The notes beneath the pieces are model-generated. The model saw only the letters and a list, made by a program, of their open reading frames with translations. It made no database searches and was not told where the DNA came from. From Natrialbaceae archaeon B1-Br10_E2g27 (GTDB lineage Archaea > Halobacteriota > Halobacteria > Halobacteriales > Natrialbaceae), in contig LKMM01000064.1 in the NCBI GenBank assembly GCA_001563885.1, positions 1-10,199 on the forward strand: DNA of 10,199 nucleotides. Reading direction: 5' to 3'. The translations under genes were made by a program, and so were the position numbers. This document shows positions 1 to 7,426 of this stretch, in pieces; within the stretch, counting starts at the first letter, position 1; each line of letters begins with the position of its first letter.

Positions 1-1035
1 CACGAGGACCTGTGTGCCTACAGAGACGCCTTACTCTCGCTTGCGATGCGCCCCGATGTCGCGACGATCGTTCCAATCCGGGACGTCGACGTTTACGTCC
101 TTGCGGCCTACCGCTCGGATTTTCGCGACCACATCGCCACGCCCTGGCCGGATCTGGAGACGCTCACTCGAGTTCACGACCGCGTCGAACTCGTCGATAT
201 CGCCGACCGGATCGGCATCGGGATACCGGAGACACACCTCTTAGCGGATGGGATCGATTGGGCCCTCGAGTGGATCGTCAAGGCCCGATATGCCGTTCTC
301 GCCGAGGCGTTTCTCGAGGCGTATCCGCCGGAACGAATCGACGCGCCACCGAAAACGGAGTATCTGCCCTCCGGTATCGAACCCGACATCGACGCACTCG
401 TGGGTCGGATGGGCCACGTCCCGATCGTCCAGGAGTACGTCCCGGCGACCGACGAGTATGGCTTCTTTGCACTCTACGATCACGGCGAGGCGGTCGCTAC
501 CTTCCAGCATCGCCAGATTCGGGGCTACTCGTATGCCGGCGGAGCGAGTTCGTTCCGCGAGTCGGTCCACATCCCCGAACTCGAACGCAACGGCCGAGCG
601 TTACTCGACGAACTCGAGTGGCACGGCGTAGCGATGGTCGAGTTCTTGCGCGATCCCGAGACGGGCGAGTTCAAACTGATGGAGGTTAATCCACGGTTCT
701 GGTCGTCGCTTCCCTTTTCGGTCCAGGCCGGCGCGGACTTTCCATACTACTACTGGCTGCTTGCAACCGGCAAGCGAGACCGAATCGATCACGACTACGA
801 CGTCGGTCTTGCCGGCCACCTCGTTCGCGGCGAACTGCTCTATCTTCGGTCGGTGCTGTTCGAAGACAACGATCTTGCCGACCGGCCGTCGCTGCCGGGT
901 GCGCTCTCGGAGATTGCCCACACGACTCTCGAACATCCGCGATTCGACTACGCGAGCGTCGACGATCCCCGGCCGTTCTTTCGGGACCTGCTGAACGCCT
1001 ACGACGAGTACAAACGTCGCGGGACGATCAAATGA
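1..1035 (+). CDS. ATP-grasp family ligase, 5' end outside the window
   Basis: The reading frame is open from base 1 to a TGA at 1033-1035, giving 344 visible residues; the true start lies upstream. An ATG at 46 is internal in appearance, because the protein-like sequence continues in front of it. The visible part fits the ATP-binding and C-terminal lobes of an ATP-grasp enzyme: a lysine in IVKAR (about residue 95), the strand IVQEYVP (about 141-147), a glycine-rich GGASSFRES segment (about 180-188), and the metal/ATP-binding signature EVNPRFW (about 228-234). Enzymes of this fold join a carboxylate to an amine or thiol through an acyl-phosphate; the substrate cannot be told from the sequence. 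Haloarchaea carry several such ligases, often annotated as carboxylate-amine ligases, near surface-polysaccharide genes. It ends 6 bp from the stop of the convergent beta-helix gene. Family call fairly sure; substrate unknown. Confidence 0.85.
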   Translation, partial: HEDLCAYRDALLSLAMRPDVATIVPIRDVDVYVLAAYRSDFRDHIATPWPDLETLTRVHDRVELVDIADRIGIGIPETHLLADGIDWALEWIVKARYAVLAEAFLEAYPPERIDAPPKTEYLPSGIEPDIDALVGRMGHVPIVQEYVPATDEYGFFALYDHGEAVATFQHRQIRGYSYAGGASSFRESVHIPELERNGRALLDELEWHGVAMVEFLRDPETGEFKLMEVNPRFWSSLPFSVQAGADFPYYYWLLATGKRDRIDHDYDVGLAGHLVRGELLYLRSVLFEDNDLADRPSLPGALSEIAHTTLEHPRFDYASVDDPRPFFRDLLNAYDEYKRRGTIK

Positions 1036-1041
1036 TGGCGC

Positions 1042-3057
1042 TCACACGTCGTATTTAAACGACACACTTGCGTCGCCGTCGAGCCAGAAGCCAGTGACGT
1101 CCCCGACGAATCGAAAGACGTGTCGGGTTCCATCGACGCGGCCCGCGACGGTTGTTCCATCGACGACGATATCCGAGTCATCCGTTGTGCCATCCCACTC
1201 GCTCGAGGGTTCGATCGCCTCGCTTACGCTGAACGTATACCGACTCGGCTCGTCGCCGTCAGTGCCGTCGATGATCACTGCTTTTGGGAGATCAGGGGTC
1301 GACTCATCGCCGTCCTCGTCTTCGCTACTCTCGTTGTCTTCGTCGGGGTCGTCCTCGAGGTCGAGTAACGCATCTATGTCCTTCCACTCGTCACCCGACG
1401 CACCGTCCTGTGGATACCAGCCGAGTGCGGACTCGTTGCCGTCGATGAAGCCCTCACCGTCGCCGCGAACGTCGACGTCGAGCATAGCCGACTCTTCGAC
1501 CAGCCGGCCCTCGACGGCGTGTCGCTCGCCATCTCCCAACAGTCCCGCCACTCGAGTGCCATCTGGGGAGACGTAAATCGAGTCTGCGTCCTGCACTGGA
1601 GTAAACGCGACGCCCTCGACACCCTCGAGGAAGTATTCGACATCGGCTTCGTTGGCTTCGACGGCGTACTCGAACGTGTCAAACTGGTCTGTTTCCTCGT
1701 CTTCGTCGCCACCGGTTTCCTCGAGTATCTCCTCTGGGGAGAGTCGCTTCCCGTCGAGTTCGACCCACATCACGTCAGGTTGGCCAATGTCGATCTCGGT
1801 GATCGGCCCGTCGACGACGAACGCATCACCCTGTCCGCCGCCGGTGACGCCGCCAGCGTGGACCGTCTCACCGTCGTCTTCGATGAAATCTTCGGCGACG
1901 AAGGTGCCACCCTCGATCCGGCCACCGGATGGGCTCTCATATGGCGCTTCGGTGAACTCGACTGTCCCCACAGCACGGAATTCGTACCCCGCGAGACTGG
2001 CCTCTGGTTCGGTGACGAACGCGAGCAAGTGGCCGTCAACGTCGATCTCGCGGTCCTCTTCGGGTTCCTCGCCGTCGTCTTGGCCGTCATCTGACTCGCC
2101 GTCGTCAGTGTCACCACCATCTGGCTCACTCGGTGGCTCCGAACGGCCACCGGCAGCGGCTTCCTCGGCGCTCAGCGGCACGCCTGAGACGTCTTCCGGC
2201 TCGGTCCGTTCTGGGCTCCCGACGGCCTCGCCGATCACCCGGCCGGAGTGTTCGACAGTCGAGTCAAAACGCGTGTTCCTGACTCGAGCGCGTGCGTTTG
2301 CCCGCCAGGTGTTATCGCCGGTCCCCACGTCGCCAAAGCGACCGTTCGAGAAGTCACAGTCGATCGCCTCGGTCTGCTCGTAAAACCCCCAGAAGTTTCG
2401 GTCACAGCTGACGGCGACGCAGTTTTCGACGTAGGAACCAGCCGTGCCGATACGAAAGCCACCGGCTCGACAGTCGGCGGCAAAGGAGTTCGTGATGTGA
2501 ACCTCGCCGCCGGAACCCGGTGCGGGGTGGGCGTTCGTATTCCCCGGTGAACTGCCGTAGATCGCATTGTCCGGGTAGCCCTGGATATTCACGCGGTCGA
2601 TCTCGAGGGTGCCGGCGTGGCTCGGTGGGACGAAGATTCCGGTTGCGCCGGGATAGGTGTCGTCGGTCGCCCCGTCGCCGAGATAGAGGTTCTCGATTCG
2701 CGCACTGGCGTTCGCGTCGGGAACGCTCGCAATGAGCGGTTCGGCCTTTTCGAACCGATCCCAGACGCCACGAACGCCGACGTTTCGGATCGTCCAGTTC
2801 GAGCCAACCGCGTTGATCTGGTAGGCTGCGTTCCGCGCCGTGATATCGATGATGGCGTTCTCTATGCTGTCACCACTCTCGAGGCTAACCCGGTAGGTAT
2901 CGCCGGCCGGGACGCGAATGACGTCGTAGTTGTCGGCTGCGGCCGTCCCAATACCGATCGCACCCAGCGTCGCCACACTCGCTGTCGCTTTCAACCACGA
3001 TCGTCGACCGAAGAGCCGTCGATCATCGCACGAGCGACTATCCTGTTTTTTGGACAT
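1042..3057 (-). CDS. Tat-exported right-handed beta-helix surface protein, long paralogue
   Basis: 671 residues. The N-terminus has a twin-arginine signal: GRRSWLK at about 17-23, a hydrophobic stretch, and an Ala-rich cleavage region near residue 41. Residues about 43-300 are rich in Gly, Asn, Asp and short beta strands (IENLYLGDG, HITNSF, YVENCVAV), as in right-handed parallel beta-helix proteins. Four cysteines (C196, C213, C218, C234) are conserved in the paralogue. An acidic linker (about 303-340) leads to an extra segment (about 340-589) absent from the paralogue. An 82-residue C-terminal beta domain (590-671, beginning PKAVIIDGTD) is shared. No transmembrane or sorting tail is seen, so the protein is probably secreted or held by other means. 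The ATG at 3057 is supported by the promoter block 34 bp upstream, placed as in the paralogue. No Shine-Dalgarno sequence is visible. Enzyme activity, if any, is unknown: the fold is used by polysaccharide lyases and hydrolases, but I see no catalytic signature I can name. Confidence 0.85.
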   Translation of the reverse strand: MSKKQDSRSCDDRRLFGRRSWLKATASVATLGAIGIGTAAADNYDVIRVPAGDTYRVSLESGDSIENAIIDITARNAAYQINAVGSNWTIRNVGVRGVWDRFEKAEPLIASVPDANASARIENLYLGDGATDDTYPGATGIFVPPSHAGTLEIDRVNIQGYPDNAIYGSSPGNTNAHPAPGSGGEVHITNSFAADCRAGGFRIGTAGSYVENCVAVSCDRNFWGFYEQTEAIDCDFSNGRFGDVGTGDNTWRANARARVRNTRFDSTVEHSGRVIGEAVGSPERTEPEDVSGVPLSAEEAAAGGRSEPPSEPDGGDTDDGESDDGQDDGEEPEEDREIDVDGHLLAFVTEPEASLAGYEFRAVGTVEFTEAPYESPSGGRIEGGTFVAEDFIEDDGETVHAGGVTGGGQGDAFVVDGPITEIDIGQPDVMWVELDGKRLSPEEILEETGGDEDEETDQFDTFEYAVEANEADVEYFLEGVEGVAFTPVQDADSIYVSPDGTRVAGLLGDGERHAVEGRLVEESAMLDVDVRGDGEGFIDGNESALGWYPQDGASGDEWKDIDALLDLEDDPDEDNESSEDEDGDESTPDLPKAVIIDGTDGDEPSRYTFSVSEAIEPSSEWDGTTDDSDIVVDGTTVAGRVDGTRHVFRFVGDVTGFWLDGDASVSFKYDV
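2395..2710. repeat. Nearly identical segment of the two beta-helix genes (partner copy about 3853-4168)
   Basis: The middle of the helix region is repeated in direct orientation at an offset of about 1458 bp. In the best stretch, 2551-2700 against 4009-4158, I count 9 differences in 150 bases by eye, with no gaps. The identity falls off toward the C-terminal tails. This shows a tandem gene duplication, perhaps kept similar by gene conversion. Confidence 0.85.
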
Positions 3058-3085
3058 ACAGGATTCCGAAAGCGTACACTGTCGA

Positions 3086-3120
3086 AGTACGACTCCGTTA
3101 ATCTGGAGAGTCTTTAAATC
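3086..3120 (-). promoter_or_regulatory. Promoter of the long beta-helix gene, conserved with the paralogue
   Basis: Read on the minus strand, a TTTAAA TATA box lies at 3113-3118, followed by AAAGACT, five variable bases, GATTAACGGAGT (3092-3103) and TACTTC (3084-3089). The gap from the 12-mer to the ATG is 34 bp. The same words, in the same order and spacing, precede the neighbouring paralogue. The TATA position predicts a transcript start near 3089, so the 12-mer sits where an archaeal proximal promoter element or a repressor site would lie. The start site is predicted, not shown. Confidence 0.65.
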
Positions 3121-3285
3121 CAGAGTATCAGTAACATCCGACTCTCAGTGAATTATGATGGTGGTGTGCTGGTATACTGGAGACCCAACTATCTGAAGTA
3201 TAAATCTAATAACGCGATATCAAAACAGTCGACCGTGGCCGAGACGCCGCACTCGAACGCAATAGCGATGGCAACTACGGTGTGG

Positions 3286-4521
3286 TCACTCGAGGTCGTA
3301 TGCAAGAGAGACGCGAGCGTCGCCATCGAGTGCGAACGCATGTAAGTCGCCACTGAACCGGTAGGCGTCGATTCCATCCTCGACGGTTCCCTCCACACTG
3401 GTGCCATCGACGATGGCGTCGTCGTTGACCGTGGCATCGCGGTACGTCGAGACTTCGACTTCTTCAGTGACCTCGAAGGAGTAGGCGCTCGCTCCGTCCG
3501 CGTCGGTGCCGTCGATGACGACGGCCTTCGGAAGCGACTCTGAGGGCCCCTCTTTGCTTTCGTCTTCGTCGCCATCGCGTGGCTCGTCTGCTGGTGACTC
3601 CGTCGTCCCCGCGGCGGCCTCTTGTGCAGTCAGGGGCACCCCATCGACGTCTTCGGGGTCGAATCGCTCGGGTTCGCCCGCCGACTCATCGACGACCTGC
3701 CCGGAGTGTTCGACGGTCGTCTCGAATCGGGTGTTCTCGAGTGTAACCGAGGCGTTTGCCTGCCACTGGCTGTCCCCGGTGCCGACGTCCCCGATCTGGC
3801 CGTCCGAGAAGTCACAGTCGACCACCTGGGTCTGTTCGTAAAACCCCCAGAGGTTCCGATCACAGCCGACGGCGACGCAGTTTTCGACGTAGGAGCCATC
3901 CGTGCCGACACGAAAGCCACCGGCCCGACAGTCGGCGGCAAAGGAGTTTGTGATGTGGACCTCGCCGCCGGAACCAGTCGCGGGGTGTTCGTTCGTGTTT
4001 CCGGGCGAACTGCCGTAGATCGCATTATCCGGGTAGCCCTGGATATTCACGCGGTCGATCTCGAGGGTACCGGCGTGACTCGGCGAGACGAAGATCCCGG
4101 TTGCGCCGGGATAGGTGTCGTCGGTCGCCCCATCACCGAGATAGAGGTTCTCGATCCGCGCCGAGCCGTCGGCGTCGGGAACACTCGCGATCAGCGGTTC
4201 GACCTTATCGTTGCCATCCCAGACGCCGCGAACGCCGACGTTTCGAATTTCCCAGTCCGACCCGTTTGCGTCGATCTGGTAGCGAGCGTCGTCGGCTGAG
4301 ATGTCGATCAACGTGTTCTCGAGGACGTCACCATCACCGAGCGTGATGGTGTGGGTATCGCCGGCCGGTACCTCGAGGACGTCGTAATCGTCGTCTGCAG
4401 CAGCCGATCCGATGCCGAGGGCGCTGAACACGGCGGCCCCGGCGGCCGCTTTGACGTACGAACGTCGGTCGATCGTGAATCGATCGTCGTCTGTCTCCGT
4501 TCCGTCCCTGGAGGGGATCAT
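3286..4521 (-). CDS. Tat-exported right-handed beta-helix surface protein, short paralogue
   Basis: 411 residues from the ATG at 4519-4521. An in-frame GTG at 4555-4557 would add 12 residues, but it falls at the predicted transcript start. The ATG has exactly the same 34-bp distance to the conserved promoter block as in the sister gene, so I chose it. A twin-arginine motif (DRRSYVK, about 18-24), a hydrophobic run and an Ala-rich cleavage region near residue 42 indicate folded export. Residues about 44-304 form the beta-helix region, almost identical to the sister over its middle part, with four conserved cysteines (C198, C215, C220, C236). A short acidic linker of about 25 residues leads to the 82-residue C-terminal beta domain (330-411, PKAVVIDGTD at its start). 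It lies 228 bp upstream of the long paralogue, in the same direction, with its own promoter. Function unknown beyond a surface or secreted role. Confidence 0.85.
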   Translation of the reverse strand: MIPSRDGTETDDDRFTIDRRSYVKAAAGAAVFSALGIGSAAADDDYDVLEVPAGDTHTITLGDGDVLENTLIDISADDARYQIDANGSDWEIRNVGVRGVWDGNDKVEPLIASVPDADGSARIENLYLGDGATDDTYPGATGIFVSPSHAGTLEIDRVNIQGYPDNAIYGSSPGNTNEHPATGSGGEVHITNSFAADCRAGGFRVGTDGSYVENCVAVGCDRNLWGFYEQTQVVDCDFSDGQIGDVGTGDSQWQANASVTLENTRFETTVEHSGQVVDESAGEPERFDPEDVDGVPLTAQEAAAGTTESPADEPRDGDEDESKEGPSESLPKAVVIDGTDADGASAYSFEVTEEVEVSTYRDATVNDDAIVDGTSVEGTVEDGIDAYRFSGDLHAFALDGDARVSLAYDLE

Positions 4522-4549
4522 ACATCCACAGCGAAGACTGACTGGAGGA

Positions 4550-4583
4550 AGTAACACTCCGTTAATCAGACCAGTCTTTACTA
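4550..4583 (-). promoter_or_regulatory. Promoter of the short beta-helix gene, conserved with the paralogue
   Basis: On the minus strand: AGTAAAGACT (TATA-like, about 4574-4583), five variable bases, GATTAACGGAGT (4556-4567), two bases, then TACTTC (about 4548-4553). The 34-bp distance to the ATG at 4521 equals that of the sister gene. The TATA box is weaker here (AGTAAA against TTTAAA). No Shine-Dalgarno sequence precedes the ATG. Confidence 0.6.
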
Positions 4584-4690
4584 TTGACTGTCGCGTGGTA
4601 TCGATACTCGTGACTAAGTGATGGTCTTACGTTCACAAATGAAGCGAACGGCCATCGGCAAAGGGACTCGAGGCCGCGATAATTGACCGA

Positions 4691-6220
4691 TTAGCTCAGT
4701 TGGGCGATCGTCCAGCGGAGATCGAGTAAGCCGCTTCCAACGGATAGGGCGAGCCAGACGGCAATCCCGAGGGCCACGGTTGCCCCCAGCGTGAGAATAC
4801 CCGTGGCGTACGGCAGGGCGAGGAAGACTGCCACCGCCATTCCCCCAGCGACGGTACAGACCTTAGCGGTCGTGGCGGCCAACCGGGACAGCGACAACGA
4901 GAGTTCGGCGTGGATGAGATAGAGGTTCACTGCGGCCATAAACGCATAGCTCACCACGGTGGAGATGGCTGCCCCGACGGGACCGATCGTCGGGATCAAC
5001 AGAACGTTCAGCCCGAGATTACCCACTGCTGCAGTCCCCTTCGACATCGCCCGATGGCGAGCGCGACCCAGAAAGTCGAGCGCACCGTTTGTCAGTTTGT
5101 TGATCGACTCGAGGACGACGAAAATCGACAGGACCTGAACGATCGGAATCGCGCCGAGATAGCCCTCGCCGAAGACGACCCTGATCGCCGGATCAGCAAC
5201 GAGGACCATCCCGGTCGCAGCGGGAATATAAAACAGCATATTGTGCTCGAAGGTCGTCTCGTAGATGCGGGCGGCCTGGGCGATGTCGTCGGTCGATTTC
5301 GACTCGCCGAACGTCGGCGCAAGCGCAAAGCCGAGTGAACTGGCCGGTGCGGCGACGAACTCGGTCAGCTGTTTTGCCAGCGTGTAGTAGGCGACCGCCA
5401 CCGGCGTCAGAAACGCCCCAACGAGTGCAATATCGACGCGCTTGAACATGATCGACGATGCGCCGGTGATAGAAAGCGGCAGGCTGTACTCGAGCAGTCG
5501 CCGGGTGAGACTCTTTTGTTCGTCGTGTATCTCGTGGTCGGTTCCGTCTTCACCCACATCGGCTTCATCCGCGTCGTCGATGGCGAGGGCCTCGGTCGAT
5601 GCCTGCCGTACCCATCGGTAGAGGACGACCAGTCCGACGAGCGCACCGAGTCCATACCCCATTGCATAGCCTGCGATTGCGCCGGGAATGCCGAATCCGA
5701 GGGTCAAAAAGGCGACGACGAAGGTGAAAATTCCCAGATTCGAGATGATCGAGAGCACGGCAGACCAGCGCACCTGATTGAATCCCTGACAGAGAAAGTA
5801 CGCGTAGTACCGAAGCGTCTGGGCGACGACAAAGGCGACGCCGAGTGTCAAAAGCGGCAGTAGTGCGGGTTCGCCAAACCAGGTGACGATCACCTCGCGG
5901 AAAGTGACCAGCGCGGTCGAGACGATCGCAATCGCTACGAGCGTACACAAAAGCGATCGACGAACGATCACCGGCACCAGGGACGGGTCGGTTTTTCGAT
6001 ACTCGGTAACGTACCGAGCCGCCGACTTCGCCAGTCCCATCTGGCTGAAAAAGACCGCCATCCCGAGGATCGAAATCGAAAGAAAGAGCAACCCATACTC
6101 CTCGTTCGAGAGAAACACTCTCGTCAACAACAGTATCAACAGGCCATTGACGACGACCTCGAGTACTTTCGAGACGAGCGTCGCTTTGAATCCGCGTGCG
6201 ATCGAGTTTCTCACTGCCAT
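4691..6220 (-). CDS. Multi-pass flippase, polysaccharide/lipid-linked sugar exporter type (MOP superfamily)
   Basis: 509 residues, very hydrophobic, with a dozen or more membrane segments (first about 16-35, second about 42-62). The N-terminal pattern, an amphipathic lead (SIARGFKATLVSKVLE) followed by LLTRVFLSNEEYGLLFLS, is typical of polysaccharide biosynthesis flippases of the Wzx/RfbX group. A cytoplasm-like acidic loop at about 208-236 separates two bundles of helices, and SLTRRLLEYSLPLSI opens the second half, as in this family. Such proteins move lipid-linked sugars across the membrane for glycoprotein, S-layer or exopolysaccharide assembly. In Haloferax, AglR is a member, but I cannot claim orthology. 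The length is normal and the frame is intact. The ATG at 6220 has only a distant GAGG (about 13 bp away), so a leaderless or weakly led transcript is likely. It lies upstream of and codirectional with the two beta-helix genes, 169 bp before the first. No glycosyltransferase is in the window to fix its substrate. Confidence 0.85.
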   Translation of the reverse strand: MAVRNSIARGFKATLVSKVLEVVVNGLLILLLTRVFLSNEEYGLLFLSISILGMAVFFSQMGLAKSAARYVTEYRKTDPSLVPVIVRRSLLCTLVAIAIVSTALVTFREVIVTWFGEPALLPLLTLGVAFVVAQTLRYYAYFLCQGFNQVRWSAVLSIISNLGIFTFVVAFLTLGFGIPGAIAGYAMGYGLGALVGLVVLYRWVRQASTEALAIDDADEADVGEDGTDHEIHDEQKSLTRRLLEYSLPLSITGASSIMFKRVDIALVGAFLTPVAVAYYTLAKQLTEFVAAPASSLGFALAPTFGESKSTDDIAQAARIYETTFEHNMLFYIPAATGMVLVADPAIRVVFGEGYLGAIPIVQVLSIFVVLESINKLTNGALDFLGRARHRAMSKGTAAVGNLGLNVLLIPTIGPVGAAISTVVSYAFMAAVNLYLIHAELSLSLSRLAATTAKVCTVAGGMAVAVFLALPYATGILTLGATVALGIAVWLALSVGSGLLDLRWTIAQLS

Positions 6221-6531
6221 TTGTCTGGAGGAACCTCGGCTGGTATGTTCGGGGCGTCTGATCGACGTGCGCTCGGAATCCGGTCGATCCTCGAGTCAGG
6301 TTTGAACCACGTAGACGAGTCAGCGACGATGGGTCAAACCGTTCGAGGCGACGGTTTGGGCTGGTTCTCTCCTGGCGAACGCATCGCAACCGAGCTAGCA
6401 AAGGGCTCGAGGTGCCACCACCTTGTTATGGAGTCGACAGCCCCGCTGTGTGGGCATTTAGGAGGACGATACCCCACGACTTCGTGATCGGAAATCGTGG
6501 CGGCTATCCCGACGCTTCCCGTCGTCTCCGT
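6221..6531. other. Divergent intergenic region between the flippase gene and trmY
   Basis: This 311-bp stretch should carry both promoters. I see no reading frame with haloarchaeal coding character. It holds a 10-bp palindrome GGTTTGAACC at 6299-6308 and an inverted repeat CAAACCGT (6335-6342) / ACGGTTTG (6351-6358) with an 8-base loop. A purine run AGGAGGA at about 6461-6467 is too far from the trmY start to be its ribosome site. No convincing TATA box stands at the expected distance from either ATG. Confidence 0.5.
6335..6358. repeat. Short inverted repeat, possible operator
   Basis: Two perfect 8-bp arms, CAAACCGT and ACGGTTTG, with an 8-base spacer, lie about 115 bp upstream of the flippase ATG between divergent genes. 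The spacing would suit a dimeric regulator, but an arm this short can arise by chance. Confidence 0.3.
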
Positions 6532-7125
6532 ATGCGACAGTTCGTCCTCATCGCTCACGACGTCCCACTCGAGCCCGACTTCTCGCTCGATGACCTCGCC
6601 GGCGGGGCCGGCCGACTCGACGCCCTCTGTCGGTCGATCACCGCCTCGTTCGTCACCTCTCATGGCATTCGCGAGGATGTCCGGACCCACCTCGTCGTCC
6701 AGGATGCATACACGATCACCTTCGACGGGAGCGAACTCCGACGGCTCAACCCCGACGAACGCTCGACCGCGGCGCTCGTCCGAACCGCCCTCGAACACCG
6801 CGAGGAAGCCATCGGGATGTTGCCAGCCGAACCGGGTCCCGGTATCGAGGGCTACCGGCGTGGTCTCGAGGGGACACTCGAGGCAATCGCCGACGACGGG
6901 ACGGTCGTCCAGTTACACGAAGACGGTGACGCCGCCGTTGGTGTCGAGCTATCGGATCCGATTTTTGTCCTCTCGGACCATCGGGATTTTACCGACGAGG
7001 AAACGGCTGTGCTCGAGTCGGTCGTCGATCGTCGGCTTCGCCTGGGTCCTGAACTGGTACACGCCGATCAGGCGATCACGATCGCCCATCACTATCTCGA
7101 TACCGACGGCTACGAACGGTTTTGA
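6532..7125 (+). CDS. trmY: tRNA (pseudouridine(54)-N(1))-methyltransferase TrmY
   Basis: 197 residues, the usual size of the family. The enzyme uses S-adenosylmethionine to methylate N1 of pseudouridine 54 in the T-loop of archaeal tRNAs, giving m1-pseudouridine where bacteria have ribothymidine. The N-terminus MRQFVLIAHD, followed by an LAGGAGRLDALCRSI segment (about 22-36) and RTHLVVQDAYTITFDG (about 51-66), fits TrmY. The C-terminal SPOUT knot region has FVLSDHRDF (about 145-153), a glycine-bearing LRLGPELVHADQAI (about 169-182) and the closing helix. A longer frame extends upstream to 6412, but its 40 extra residues are unlike the family, so I place the start at the ATG at 6532. No Shine-Dalgarno is seen there, so the transcript is probably leaderless. 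It stands 80 bp upstream of a tRNA gene, which is a likely substrate class. Confidence 0.92.
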   Translation: MRQFVLIAHDVPLEPDFSLDDLAGGAGRLDALCRSITASFVTSHGIREDVRTHLVVQDAYTITFDGSELRRLNPDERSTAALVRTALEHREEAIGMLPAEPGPGIEGYRRGLEGTLEAIADDGTVVQLHEDGDAAVGVELSDPIFVLSDHRDFTDEETAVLESVVDRRLRLGPELVHADQAITIAHHYLDTDGYERF

Positions 7126-7205
7126 GGGTCTCGAGAACGCATGCAGGCGCTTGATTTCGAAGGTTTCGCAAGCGTTAAGCGATCGCCTGTTCACTGATCG
7201 AACGC

Positions 7206-7278
7206 GGGCCGGTGGGGTAGCTTGGTATCCTTCGGCCTTCGGGTGGCCGTAACCGCAGTTCGAATCTGCGCCGGCCCA
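7206..7278 (+). tRNA. tRNA-Pro, anticodon CGG
   Basis: 73 bases fold into a cloverleaf. The acceptor arms GGGCCGG (7206-7212) and CCGGCCC (7271-7277) pair fully, with discriminator A at 7278. The D arm contains AGCTTGGTA. The anticodon stem CGGCC/GGCCG closes the loop TTCGGGT, so the anticodon is CGG, reading CCG (proline). The T arm CGCAG/CTGCG closes TTCGAAT. The variable region is four bases. There is no intron and no encoded CCA (the gene is followed by TTT), as expected in archaea. A TTAA at 7175-7178, about 30 bp upstream, may be its TATA element. Confidence 0.95.
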
Positions 7279-7336
7279 TTTCTGCCCGCGAACAACAACC
7301 GACGAGCGAAGCGAGTCGTTCGTGAGCGGGCAGAAA
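7279..7336 (+). repeat. Inverted repeat abutting the tRNA 3' end
   Basis: Perfect 11-bp arms TTTCTGCCCGC (7279-7289) and GCGGGCAGAAA (7326-7336) enclose 36 bases containing GAGCGAAGCGAG. The left arm begins at the base right after the tRNA discriminator. It could be a processing or termination signal of the tRNA transcript. GAGCGAAGCGAG-like words are common in haloarchaeal intergenic DNA (general knowledge, not checked). Confidence 0.7.
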
Positions 7337-7403
7337 GGGAACCAAGCAGATTCGAGCAGGGAAGTCGCAGCGTCCGAGCGACGCGAAGCGACCGTCTTCT
7401 CGT

Positions 7404-7426
7404 GTTCGTAATCTGCGCCGGTCCAC
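7404..7426 (+). repeat. Imperfect second copy of the tRNA-Pro 3' end
   Basis: GTTCGTAATCTGCGCCGG followed by TCCAC repeats the tRNA 3' part at 7258-7279 (GTTCGAATCTGCGCCGG followed by CCCAT). It has one inserted T and one C-to-T change inside the tRNA part. No matching 5' acceptor arm, D arm or anticodon arm precedes it, so it is not a second tRNA. Such copies mark the far end of elements integrated into a tRNA gene, or a partial duplication. Only about 125 bp lie between the copies and no integrase is present. It is followed by a T-rich run at 7427-7435. Confidence 0.6.

Noticed and set aside
46..1035. ATG at 46 as the start of the ATP-grasp gene
   Set aside because: The frame stays open and protein-like to base 1, and the visible part lacks the N-terminal lobe of the family, so the gene begins upstream of the window.
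1519..2094. Long plus-strand frame opposite the long beta-helix gene
   Set aside because: Antisense shadow of a gene with signal peptide, domains and promoter; high-GC codon use opens such frames.
3622..4299. 225-residue plus-strand frame opposite the short beta-helix gene
   Set aside because: Mirror of a conserved coding region; a similar shadow lies opposite the paralogue only because the DNA is duplicated.
4519..4557. GTG at 4557 as the start of the short beta-helix gene
   Set aside because: It lies inside the conserved promoter block at the predicted transcript start; the ATG at 4521 matches the sister gene's spacing exactly.
5565..6401. 278-residue minus-strand frame overlapping the flippase
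   Set aside because: Out-of-frame Arg-rich translation of the flippase gene, with no domain character.
6412..6531. N-terminal extension of trmY by 40 residues
   Set aside because: The family starts at MRQFVLIAHD and the extension has no similarity to it or coding character.
6334..6798. 154-residue minus-strand frame opposite trmY
   Set aside because: Antisense shadow; the plus strand carries the recognisable methyltransferase.
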